A stretch of DNA of 64,000 nucleotides from Taeniopygia guttata (taxonomy: Eukaryota; Chordata; Aves; Passeriformes; Estrildidae): positions 30,343,501-30,407,500 of the forward strand of contig NC_133032.1 in NCBI RefSeq assembly GCF_048771995.1. The letters run 5' to 3'. Under the pieces are notes generated by a model that worked only from the letters and a program-made list of their open reading frames with translations, was not told where the DNA came from and made no database searches. The first letter of the stretch is position 1. The number at the start of each line of letters is the position of its first letter. The position numbers and the translations under genes are program-made. Shown in pieces: positions 1 to 12,900 of the stretch.

Positions 1-636
1 TAATTAAAATTAAACAATCCAGAATAACTGATACTAGCAGAATTGTCCTTTCGTTGACTCCCAATTTTCTCACAAGAATGCACAGTAAGCACACAGGTGA
101 ATAATGCACCAACTGCATTTCAAATGGTCTCCCACCCAGAATATGTAAATACTAGTGTGAACTGCAGGACTCCAATAAATTATTTTGAATCTGAACAGCT
201 CATCACAAACATAGCAGTCTGACTCAAGAGCAGACATACTTCTCATTTAATCAGTTCTGTTATAGTATGTGCAATGTTAAAAGCAACAGATAATGACATA
301 AATGAGAGTAATACCACACTAGGTAAAATAGTGCCACTTACTGTATCACTAATTAAAATTATGTTTCCAGTACCCTTGTTTTACAGATACCCTTGTCTTT
401 GCCTTTGTAGTTTCTGCCTTTTGTGGCAGTTTGTTTCTAGTTTCTTTGTTCAAGTGTAAGAAATGTAGCATCATATAATCAGAGGGGGTAAAAAAACTTA
501 AAAAATAAACCTGCTTACAGGTATTTGACTCTACAACCCCCTCCCACTTCTTTCCTCTGAAAGCTTTGTGCTCAAGTAAATTGGAATAAGAATGTGTAAT
601 TTTCATTGCAAAAAGTATCCCTTACCTCATGGCTAC

Positions 637-710
637 AAAAAAAAAAAAAAAAAAAAAAAAAGAAAGAAAGAAAGAAAAGAAAAGAAAACAAACAAAAAAA
701 ACCCACAAGA
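637..710 (+). repeat. Poly-A (25) followed by GAAA-type purine repeat
   Basis: 25 consecutive A's (637-661) followed by GAAAGAAAGAAAG and AAAAGAAAAC variants. Simple sequence; no retroposed body was recognised upstream of the A tract. Confidence 0.9.
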
Positions 711-3700
711 TCATATATGTCAGTATTCTTACCATGGCAAATCTAGCATTTGTAATCCCCAAAATATCCCCTCTAATTGCATCTGCCTTTCTTTACAGCA
801 TGGTCACTTTGCTTACTGAACTAGCACTGCACCTTTGGGCTGGTGCAACCTCAGGAGCTTTCCTGAAGTTTTCTTTCACACTTACACTTTATAAACTGGA
901 TGAAAACATTAAGTAGAACTGGAAAGCAAGTAGCAAAAGGTCTTTGAAAGCCATCTCAAAGCCACCAGCAACAGCACTCTATTGAACAGACATTTGTAAC
1001 AAATGCAGAAGGTGGAAAGCTTAGGAAAAGGGGAAGAAGCAGATGAGATGCAGTCCACTGAGTGAAGTCGGTACTACCTGAACATATTTCAGTGATCATC
1101 TTGCCAGCATAGAGCTTTAGTAATTTAAAGAGAAAGTTTATTATTTCTAAATTGTATTCTAAATTCTAATTGCATTTCTAAAAAATAACCTCCCTCATGT
1201 GAGAAAGGCAAGATGATATGAATAAAACCCATATATGCCCTGGTAGCCTGGGGGGTACTGTGATAGATGAGTAATGCAATAGTTGATTCTTACAATTAAA
1301 AGAGAAATATTACATGTATGTTAAGAAAAATTCTACAGATTTATAGCTATGTTTTACCCTCTCTTCCATTGTTATCACAGGGCAGCCTGGGTAGTCAGGG
1401 CATTTAAGAAGGCCAGCTTGTTACTGTAGTAACACCTGACCTCCAATCAGGACATAAAAAAGTGATCTCCACTGCTAGAGATCAAAGAAGGAATATATTG
1501 ACAAAACTGAAAGAGAAACTAAAAAGTTTAAAAGTGAAACATCCATTGTCTAAATGAGCAGGTAGTAAGAAAAAATCCTTTACTCCCAGCACCGTATTAT
1601 TTTCTCTTTTCAGTATTCTGTTGTATTTGTATTTTTGATGAGGTTTTAATAAACCTTTTACAACTTTTAGAAGTGAATATCATTTCTCACAGTACTCACA
1701 CTACCGCCTAAACATTCAGGGGTTAAATGGAAATGGAAGCAGACAAGAACTTTCTCTGAAGTAAAGCAGAGAGGCAAATCCATGTGATGCAATCGTACAT
1801 GGTGAAGGCCACATTAGGTCAGAGGCAAAGGAGAAGAAATATCTGCACCTTAAAAATCCTTTAGGATCCTCTAAGGCACAGTGTCCTAACAAAGGGAATG
1901 GCCACCACAATGTCAGCATGGTAACAATTTCCCTTCTGCAGAGGGTAGCAGGAGAAACCACCCCTTGAAGGATTAAGACCTCATTAGAAACATTTAGCCA
2001 CACTGAGTTAGTAAATTCAGGGAGTGACTGTTCACCTTGACCAGATGACTTCCACCCTGGGGACCCAAGACATAAATGCACACAGGCTACAAAGTAAAAG
2101 ACAAGTTTCTCCCTCATCTTTAAGGCTACACTGCATTGTGCCAGACACATCCTATTTGTCCTCATTGGAATTTTTGGAATGTGCAGTGTGCATCTTTGCT
2201 CAGCTTCCCAGTGACCCCAAGGGCTACAAGGAAGTGGCCAGGTACTGCACCCACACCAGTGCTGGGGCACATGTCAGGCACCAGCTACACACAGCCAGCA
2301 AGGGCTCTCCTCAATCCCTTGAGCAGCACCTTCAAAATGTACCCATATATCTGCATAAGAAACAAAGGAGAACAAGCAAAAAAGGAAAAAAAAACAAAAC
2401 AAAACCAAACCACAATAGGGAAAAAATACATATATATCTGTGTAAATGCAGGAAAAAATGAGTAGAGAAAACAGGGGTAACAGGGGACCCTTGCACTGTC
2501 ACCAGTGCCCAGGCAAGAGCACAGACTAGAGCTCAGAGATTCAGGAATGAGGCATTTCAGTTGGCCATATGTGCAGCATAGCAGAGAAAAAGAACATTCA
2601 CAGCCAAGGATCTGTAGAGAAATATTGGTGCAGTTAAGTATGCAAATATTTTGCTGTTGACAAAGGAAGTAATAGGGTACTTTTTCACTATTTTTGCTTG
2701 TGCCTCTCGTTAAAAAAATCAAAGTGCTACCACAGGCCTCACCATCACCCTCATATTTGACACTGTAAAACTACATTATACACAAGTGCATACATCCCAA
2801 CATACTTTCCCCCTATTCAAAATTGAAGAGCCACTTTTAAATATTTCCACTTTACTTGCTTTGAATTGCCGGAGATCAAATGAGTCAATTAAGTGCTGTG
2901 TCTTTTCTGTGCAGAGCAAAGATGAAGGTAATTTGCTGCTCAGTGCATCTGTTTCCTCATCAGCACAGTAAGGACCAGGCTAATTAGGGGAGGAAAACAA
3001 TATGGTCATATGGATAGGCCAGATTGCTTGTCACTCAGCTATTCAGCAGCCAGGCTGTGCTATGAGGACAGCAAACAGATGAGGATTCTTCATCTCCTTC
3101 CTCACCATGCCTTGGGAAAAAAAAACCAAACTAACTTACTTCAAGCACTCAGATGGTTACCTGAATATTTTTAGCATTAATCCCAAAAGGCTCCTCGCCA
3201 AATCCTGTTGTTGGTGATGCACCCAGGATGAACACTGCTCCTCTTTGCTCCGGGAAGTATCCAAGGCAGCGGGTGCCAAGGGTTCTCTGAGGAGCTGGTG
3301 GGCACCAAGGTGGCGAGCAGGGACCCCCACGCTGTGGAAAGCACGGGAGAGCTGCAGCATTGCATGGGGAACGTGTTACCAATGCATGATGGCAATGCAT
3401 CCTTCCATTCCCGGAAACCTGCACCGCCGGGCATCGCTCCACTCCCATCGCAAGGCAAAGGCCCTGCTGCCAGCCCTCACCTGCAGCAAATGGGAAGGCA
3501 CCCATCTGGAGGATGACTGGGTTTTAATGTACCAAAATCTTCACAGTCTCTGCCTCCCTACTGCCTCCCACACTGACATCTTTTAAAAGCACATGTTTGG
3601 AAAACAACTGAAAACTGTAAGAAGCAGTACATCATCAAGAACCATCTAAAAATCTGTTGTTGCTACGCCCTTTGCTCTCCAACACAGAAAATTCCTAAAT

Positions 3701-4352
3701 CTCTTCCTTCATTTTTAGTTTCAATAGATTCAATTATCCATATGACTTCATTTCTAAAGTTCTCAAATTCTGAAACACTGCAGAATCACAGACCCCAACT
3801 CAACAATCATGTAGGGAGTACCCTGATTCTGCTTTAAATCACCAATCCTAAATCTTATGTCAAAAGTTATTTTCTTGGCAAACTGAAAGCATGCAAGTGC
3901 ATGAGAAAAACAACTCTTAGGAGAGAAGGTAGAAATAAGTAATTCCAAGTCACTCACACACAGTCCCACTGCAGCATTTCTGTTTATTAGGAGAAGATAT
4001 GGAATATCAGAGGAAGTTCATTTATTCACTGGCCTGTATTATCAAGCAGCAGCAGACATTACATTTACCACATCCAAGCTTTATTTGCTACTGCAAAATG
4101 AAATGGTAGAGGGTACAGAAAACAAGTTAACTCAGATCAAGCATATCATAAAGCAATCAACCTAAGCAAGGGCTTTCACATGTCCCTGTCAGGCACAGAC
4201 CAAGTGCCCCATGCTGCAAATACATCTTTTTGTTTAAAAAAAAATAAATTCACTTTAATAGTGTATTCCCAGCAGATCTCTGGTTTTACACTGATCAAAA
4301 CCACACCAATGTAGTCTGCTCCTCGAACAGGGAATAATTTAGCAGATTGTAC

Positions 4353-4443
4353 TAAAAAAAACAAACCAAAAACCACAAACAAAACAAAACAAAAAACCAA
4401 ACCCCCACTCAACAACAAAAAGAAAACCCAATCAAAAAAAAAA
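4353..4443 (+). repeat. A-rich, A/C simple-sequence tract
   Basis: Irregular AAAAAC, ACAAAACA and CCAAAC units over about 90 bp, as often seen in degenerate poly-A tracts. Not coding. Confidence 0.8.
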
Positions 4444-6868
4444 CCTCCACAAAACCCAGAATAGATGTTGACTGGAATCCAACCTTCTTTGCACAGCAGG
4501 GAGGACAGGTTCACTCACAAACCATCTAAAAATACTGGCAGGGAGCATCTTATTGCCTCAGCCCAAAATGAGACAACTTTCATCCCAGTTTTTGGCACAC
4601 ATCCCACACATGGCTTTGACCCAAAGGTTTTGCTTGAACCAAAGGGGCTCTTTGCTCCTATTCAGAGGGCTGCAAAGTTTGGGATTAGCCACCAATTCAT
4701 CTAGATCCATAAACAGACATCTAAAAACATGGATCAGACTGCAGAGCTCCCTCTGAACTTCAAGGCTTTACCAGTGCATCCTTACCAGACCTCACAGATA
4801 TTGCATTTCTGCCTTACTAACCCTTCACATCATTATTTACTGAAAGCTTACAACAAATCCAATCCCTCAAACAGGTGAATGTTATTCTAATGATACATGT
4901 CAAGGGACAGGGGACAGTATTTGAGTGCAGCTATGATTATACACAGTAATATAGGTGAAAATAAACAAGCAATTAGTCAGTATGCCATGTAATTCCTTTA
5001 ACCACAGCTTATTCCACAAAATTGAGGGCTCAATCTACAATTCATATCTTTCCACTTCTTGAAACCATTGTTCTAAGAGTGTGTAAGTCTAAAACTTGTC
5101 CAAATGGCAGAAGCAAATTTGGCCAACTATGCAGAAAATGCTAGTGGCTGAAATTGCAAACCAGGGTATTTGCTTCATTATGCAAATCCAGGCAATTATC
5201 CATGTCCTCCCCAAGAACAGACACTTAACAGGGCAGCCATGGCTCAGATGAAAGGGGAGGACACGGTGATGTGAAGGACAGGCTTGTGACCAACCCTGCT
5301 CTGCTCATGGGGCCCACCAAAGCTCTGCCTGCAGTGCTTTGAAAAACCAAACCCAGAAACTCCATCAGGGCAACCACAGGCTGATCCCACCTCAGCACTC
5401 GGCTCTCCCCTCACTAACTCCCTGCCCCACAAAGGCCCACCCACTGCAAAGGGGCAGGAACCCTAATTCCCAGGGATAGGTGTGCAGTGGTGAAGCTGGG
5501 GGCTGGCACGGTTATAAATACTTTATCACAGTAATTAAAACAGACCTCAAGCACCCAGAACGAGCCAAACTAGCCACAAAGTCACTACTCTGTGGTTTTG
5601 GCTAGAAAAAATAGAAGAAAATCACCTCTGCAGTAAGTAAGAAAAAAAAAAAATAACCAGCTCCAAGTTGGCAAACTATTATATTTAAAAAAAACAGAGA
5701 TGAGCACATGGCTTCATTTTGGCCCATTAAACTGAGGGGTCTAAAAGTCTTGAGTGAAAACCTTGGAAATTTCAGCAATGATGTGCATTCATAAAAAAAA
5801 CAAACAAACAAACAAAAAAAACCCCCAAACTGCAAATAGCAACCAACCAAAGGGAGAGCGGAGAGCTTGAGTTTTAAGAGACACCTTAAGTCCAGTCAAC
5901 ACTGAAAACATTTCAATTCTGGCAGCTCCAGAAGTAACTGCCAGCACAAATTTAGATCCCTGAATACATTCAGTTGCAGTTTCACTAGAATATAATGAAA
6001 CCATACACAATCAAATCATTATAAATAAAGTTTTTTTGAGCTCAGTGGAAGACAGTACTGATGGATTCATGATCTGTGCTGCTGTTATAGAGCTAGCAAT
6101 AATTTTGATGTATTGATTTATTTTTTATTAAAAAAAAAAAAAGTAGATTTCTGTAAGGAATGCCTGCTCAGGAACTTGAGCTGAACTGAACAGTGTATGT
6201 TGCTGACATTGTTGCTATGCTTTAAGTCAATTAGTAAGACTGGAACCAGATGGCTGAAAACAACCAAAATTAAACAGTACATTCTGTTTATTAGTTGGGA
6301 TTATTATTCAGGCCATAATTGCTTTTAACAGATTATTCATCGTTATTAAGATTACAATGATATGCAAGAAAATTACGAAGTTAAGAAAAACATGATTTTT
6401 CAATCGCATCTGTCCCCCACTCTCTTCAAAACTTTTCTTAAATATATGAATGAAAGAGTTAAAAAAAAAAATCCACCTACCTAAAAAGAAACCCATTTCA
6501 TCAGCCAGACCCACCTATTTTGGGGCATGACCAGAGACTGTGCAAAGATGCCAGCAATGGGAAGTTTCCCAAAGCTGACTTTTGCATTGCTGCTCACCTG
6601 AGCTGCTAGGAGCCTCTCCCAAGGTAGGAAGCATGCTCAACTATTACAAGACTGCTTGGATCCCATCATTTTTTTCAATAAATCCCCCTTGAAAAGGACA
6701 CCTTGAAGTCCTACCTAATGAGAAAACATAGAATGTGCAGGATTCACAGTGAATAATAACAGAGAAATCAACTGGAAGAGGCATCCTGAACCTTATTGTT
6801 AAACAGTGGCAAGCACATTGCTGCAGCAAAGACCACAGCTTGGCAGGGAATAATCAGTTGTTTACACC

Positions 6869-6927
6869 ATGGATACCAACATATCAGATATGGATATGGA
6901 TACCACCACGGATATCAACATATCTGG
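6869..6927 (+). repeat. Imperfect short duplication of a GGATACCA...CAACATATC motif
   Basis: ATGGATACCAACATATCAG is followed by ATGGATATGGATACCACCACG and GATATCAACATATCTGG: interleaved copies of ATGGATA(C/T) and CAACATATC within 60 bp. Probably a small replication-slippage product; function unknown. Confidence 0.6.
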
Positions 6928-9900
6928 CTCCATCCTTCACCACCTGAGATGGATCCCTCTAATGAGTTTTCCTACAGCACTATTTTTTTTTTTTTTTCAG
7001 TTACTCACTCATACAAACCACCATGTCACAATAAAGATGGTTGAATGCTTCCACCCATGAGAGATCCACCACTGAGGAAAAGGCTCTGAACCTTTGAAAG
7101 CATAAATCCAGGTGCCAGCTGCTGGAGATCAGTGATATATTAGGACTGAGAAAAAGGTAAGTAGTCCTAGCAAAGCTTACCCTTCAGGGGAAGAGCACAG
7201 AGAAAATTCAACTATCTACAACAGCCTCATGTAAACAAAAGTCCTACTCCTCTGATGCTGGGAATATTAAGCTAAAGAAAAAAAATCTGTGCAAAACAGG
7301 TCTCTTCCTCTGTCACAAATTTTAAGTTCATAACTGAAGTCAAGCAACAACAAGAATTCAAGCCGTGTGCACCCAACCTCTTAAGCCTCTAACTTACTAT
7401 ATACACAATGTGTTATCTGAAGATTTATCTTTGTGTCCTACAGCCTTTGGGGGGCAGTTAGGTCTAGCCAACCCCCAAAATGCTGTCTGCCACAGTGCAG
7501 CTGCACTTCAGCTTCAAAACACAGTCCCTTTGCTACAAAACCTGAGTGCTTTGACACGCTATAACATTTGCACTTGGGCAACCTGTAGGTTTTTCAAAAG
7601 CACCAATTTTCTCCCTTCTATTCATACAGACAAATCAGTATTTCATCCCACTAAGCCATGGTATTCCCAATGCTTTTGGTGGCTGCTACGCTGGGTTTTG
7701 AAAACTTCCTCTAAGAGGAAAAAAAACCGACACTAGTAGTATGCATAAAGTGTCCTCTAAAGTGGACCAAATATGAGGCACCATTAAGAAAAAGGGCACC
7801 AGACAAGAAAAGCATCATCCTTGCTCACCCTGCTCCTCACCATTAAGCTTTGGACAGAACAGTGAGGAATGGAGGGAAGGAGCAGGCTGGCTAATCAACA
7901 AGTACATCATGCAGATACCCATTAAGACCATATTACATTTTCCAAAATCCATATACTTCCTGTGTTACTTCATCTCCCCCCACACCTACCTCCTCACTGC
8001 CCTCAACTTCTAATAGCAGTAATGACCTTGGCACATGGCATTTTCCTACAATTATTAGTTGGCTGGTGTTAATGGCCCTTGGCTACACCTTGGGCCATCA
8101 ACTCCTCCCAGACAGTCATTAATCCCAAGGAAATACCCTGCACCTCAATCGTTATTACTTAATTACCTCCACACATTATCTGCAGAGCTGTAACATCACA
8201 CCAAAGGATTGACTGCAGAGTTATGACTGAGAAAAAACTTTCAAGTTAAAAGACTGAAGAGACTGCAACAAAACCCAATTAAAGGCATTTTAACATGCTA
8301 ATAAATAAAAGGTAATTATTTTGGGCCTGAATCAGCTACTCAAGTAACCAAAACAACTGCTTTTGAGCAAGTTGAGAGTTCTGAGTGGCTCCCCATTTAC
8401 AATGTAAAGCCAAACAAAGCTCAAACCCAGCACTTTGCTGCACTTCAGCAACAAAGTGCTGCCTTTTAATAGGCCATAAACTGCACCAAGTAACAGGTTT
8501 TGCTCATCTGGGGAAGACTTCAAAGAAGGTGCACACTCAAGGGCTGCACACATCAACAAATGGAGAATCTGTGATATTTGCAACATCCTGTCAATTAGGG
8601 CTGCCCCAAGCACTGCTGCATCCCCCTACACAAGTGGTGTGTGCTGCTAGAGCTCCTCCTTCCATTTTGTTGCTCCTCTCACATATTCCTGCCATCTTCA
8701 GGGCAGGTGTTTTTCCCAGATTAGACACCCTCTGCAGAGCCAAATATGATTAACTGTGTTCTTACATTATCAGAGTCACCCAAAGTGAAGACAGAACTCA
8801 TATTTCATGATGCTGCATTAATGTCTCCATCCCAAAGGACACCAAACTTCATCACTGGCTGATTCAAGCCCAAAGCCTCTTTCATCTCCTTTCCTGGTCC
8901 TTGAGGACAATGAGGAAACAGGTTTGGGTAGCAGCAGAGCAGCAGGAAGATGAATGGTCTCGTCAAAATAAAATACAATAAAAGCCTGATCCACAGAGGA
9001 AAATAAGCTTGAGGAAACAATTCAGATTAAGAGGAGAACTGATGATTTAAACACGAGACTCAAAGGGAAAATGAGATGTTCATAATTATGAGAGAAGTAT
9101 CTCTTCATTGCCTGGACTGTTATTAGCTGGGATAGGAAAGAAGATGACAATCAGAGACTTCATAAATGGGTCAGGACCACGTGTTGCTGCTCCTTGGCAT
9201 TAAGCAAACATCTGCCCTCACCTGCACCAGCACGGGGAGACAGCAGGCTCCTGCAGGTTGCTCAGGGGCTGCCTTTCCTCCTGGCTTGTCTCCTTCAACC
9301 AGCAAACTCTGTTGAGCTAAAAATAAGCATAGAGCCTGCAGACAGCATCTTCCAGACCTCACCTTTCCTCCCATGTGCTACAGCCACCTATGTGCCACAA
9401 CCTGCCAAACAGGCATTTCAAAGCTATTTATCAATGCTCACAGTAGCAGAAAAAAGACTTGTGCATCATGCTGCCCCTGTTGTGCACCTCCTCCTCTTTC
9501 CCATCATGTGGCTTTTCAGTTTGTGTTTGGTTTTATGGGTTTTTCCCAATAAGGATTTGCTCACACCACGGAGTTCTCTGCTTTTTCCCCTAGGCTGGCT
9601 ACTGACCTGCCCTAATAGGTGCATAATTAAAAGGAAAACCACTCCAGGTAACTGGCAAGCTCTCCTAATTGAAAACCAGGGAGGTAATCATTTGGCCCTG
9701 GGAAAAGCCCAACTCATATGCCATAATATAGACCACCATCTGTTTGCTAAATTAGCAGCAGTGAAATACCAGCATAGAAATGACTGACACCAATTAGATT
9801 TTAAGGAGTTTGCCTTTACACAGAGGACACTTCACTACCTCACTGAAGCTCTCCCTGCAATGAGAGGCAATTTCTGTTTGAAAGGGGTAAGACTGAGATG

Positions 9901-12900
9901 CAGCCAAACTTTCCTGAGCATAAAACCAGTAGCTTAATGGTGATGGTTTTTCCCAGCATATTCAATTTAATGGAACCAGCACCCTCAGTTGTCATTGCCT
10001 CAAGCAAGCACTCATCCTTCCTGCAGGGGCACTCAGACCCTCCTCTCCAGGAAGATGTTCAGCCTCACATATGACAAATTCAGCCCCATACCTAGGGTAG
10101 CTTCTTAATTCACTGTGATTAGCCAAATTTTGGTGGAGAAAGGAACTGTCACAAGCTCTGCCTGCCTCACCTAGAACAGGGACAAAATACCATCCCTGCT
10201 TTATGTCAGATCAGAAGGCTGCATCAGGGCTGCATCACCTGCTTCCCTTGGCAATTCCCACTCAAGCCAAATCCTCCCAATCTGGGGTAGAAACTTGGCC
10301 ACTTCCACAGCTACCTGTCAAGCCCCACCTTCTCACACCTCTGGAAGCAAACACACACAAGGAGCACCTCAAGTCAGGAAAACCTTGGGCATGCAGATCA
10401 CACTGCCAAGCAGAAAACACTGCTCACCACGACACAGAGATAACACAGCAGCTCAGCTCCTCAGCCCCATCTTCATGAGACTTGTACAACCATCATGGCA
10501 ACTGTCTCCCTAATGCTCCCACCTCAAATTAAAATCCAGGTGCCACTGTGAACAGCCACATGGGGGACAAAAAACAGTCCCTGCATCCAAACCAATCTTT
10601 CCATAAGAAGAAAACAGAGAAAGGAATGAAAACCAAGGCAGGGAAGAAGTGGCTGGCACAGGGCTATGCCAGTAAACCCTAGGACAAGCTTAGAGCATCA
10701 CTGCAAAGCTCTCTTCAGCTGCCCTGTTCAGAGCCACAGTGAGAAAAAAGGCTGAGGAGTGGGGCCCTTCTTCCTCTCCAACCTGCACGCACCGAGTAGA
10801 AAGCACATCTCAGTAAATTAAAACTAGGATGCTACTCAAGCAAGGAATCTAATTTCACTAACTAAAATTGTTACAACGGCTGTAAAGCAAAACAACATGA
10901 AAGCATGCAATATACTTGCCATTTACAACTTCCCACTGTATAGAGAAGGCCTTCTTTCCCCAGCACTGGTTTTTTACCTAGGGGTAGGAAAACCTATAAA
11001 TATCCTTATATTTCTCCTTGATTTGGATTTTTCCAGTGCAATCACAGCTTCTGTGGCACACCCTGTGCAGATGACTCAGGCTCAATAGCATAGAACATCC
11101 AAAACCCAGACCCCATCACTTCCCCTGCCAATACACAGCACTGGGTGTTGCACAGGTGCACACACACGCTGTACAGTGACTGCAGAGATGTCCTGCATAC
11201 AGAGCAGGACACAGGAAATTGCAGACACAATGTGCTGTGCATTTTCTAAACCCAAGCAAAGCAGCAGTCTTGACTGAAGCAGCAGTCAGAGGGGCTCCTC
11301 TGCATGCCCAAAGCTCCTATTTGCACTCATCAGTGAACTGCAAGAGGTCCTAATACTGTCTGTAGCCCTGCTAGCCCACACATCTTCAACCTCACATGGC
11401 CTTTGAACTAACAGCAAGTGCACTTTTTGGAACTTAGAGTCACATTTTAATTCTTCACTTTGACACATGATAATGTTAGCAATTAGTACTGTGAGCAAAC
11501 TGCTTCCCTCTCTCTTTGATGTTTGTTATTTTTACACTGATTGTTTTGCTGAGAGAGGAATTTCAATTTCACATTATTCTTCAGGGACAATGGAGAAATA
11601 CTTATGTAAAACAAAAATATTTTAAAAAATCATCCACAAAGCCTAATATGATACTGAGAGCTATATCTGAAAGCCTTTGCATCACATATTACCATTACAA
11701 GGGTCACTTAACCATCTTAAACATTTGCTTCCCCACCCACCCCTTTTGCAAGAGATCTATTTTTAATTTTGCTTAAGCATCAGAACAAGTAATGGGGAAA
11801 AGTTTGAGGAGAGGCTGTACAAAGTTCCTGAGGCGAGAGCTCATTAGTGACTCACCACGATAATTAACAGTTAAGCTGACCCTGTCAGGAGTCAAAATGC
11901 ATTTTTGTCACGGAACTGGAGCGCATCTCCAGAAACCCCATCGCAGCAGTTCAACACACACACAGGTGGCACTCTCAAAAAACATACCTAACCATTAGGG
12001 AACTTCATTCGTGATAAGACGTAAGTACACAACAACAAATAACGAAAATAAAATCTGTGTGATGCCTTGATATATTTCCCTCAGATATTTTTCAGGTGTC
12101 AGCTGTAATAAATGAAGCATTTACTGGGTGCAGACGACACTTTAAACAAATCAGCACAAGTCCCTAAAGGAAACAAGCAGCAGCATATTCGGTAGTATTT
12201 CATCATTTCGGAGCTGGCAGAACGAAGCTGACAAGTACACAAGATAAATACTTTGTTCTGTCACGCTGTGTCATGTTGGAGAAAACATAAAGTGTTATAT
12301 GACCTTTGGAGGCGCAGCCCATGGAAGCCTTCCTTCTCGCTTCCACGCCGCTGTTTGCAGCGGGGAAAAGAGAAGATAAAATAGAAACACCCCTCTGAGG
12401 GGCTGCCTCGCAGCACCTGGAACTCAAGGGATTTCACAGCCAGCTTCTTGGCAGAGGTTGTTTTGCCAAAGCAAAGAGTGAAGAACTGTTGGAGCAGGAA
12501 GCAGCACCACTGCACTTCCCACAGCTCCACAAAAACAATAGTAAGGCACTCCTCACAGAGGGAAAAGAAAGAAGATGGTTCAAGTTAATTATAATTGATC
12601 ACTATTTTCCACCAACATAAAAAGCATTCAGTTTGTTTTCTTCTGCACAAATAAAAACCAAAAAAACAACCTTTTGCTCTTGGTAGTAATTTAAAAGCAG
12701 AAACAGAGCTGAACAAAAACCACTCCTGCTGCTCTCGGTGGAGGAGCATGGCTGTGACACAGCAACTCAACCCAAGGGTGATGCCTTCTGCTCAAAACCA
12801 ACTTTATTTAGCCAGACAAAACCATGCTGGGACATTACTGCTTCAGCAGGATGCAATGGACCATGGCATGCCTCAGCACTACCACCAGTTCAACCTAACC

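Noticed and set aside
7981..8180. Possible CRISPR-like or tRNA-like structure in short repeats around TAATGG/TTGGGCC motifs
   Set aside because: No regular spacing, no cloverleaf and no conserved A/B boxes; simply AT-rich unique DNA in a vertebrate genome.
9194..9787. 197-aa plus-strand open frame
   Set aside because: Not recognised, no Kozak or splice context, no domain-like pattern, and the surrounding DNA looks non-coding.
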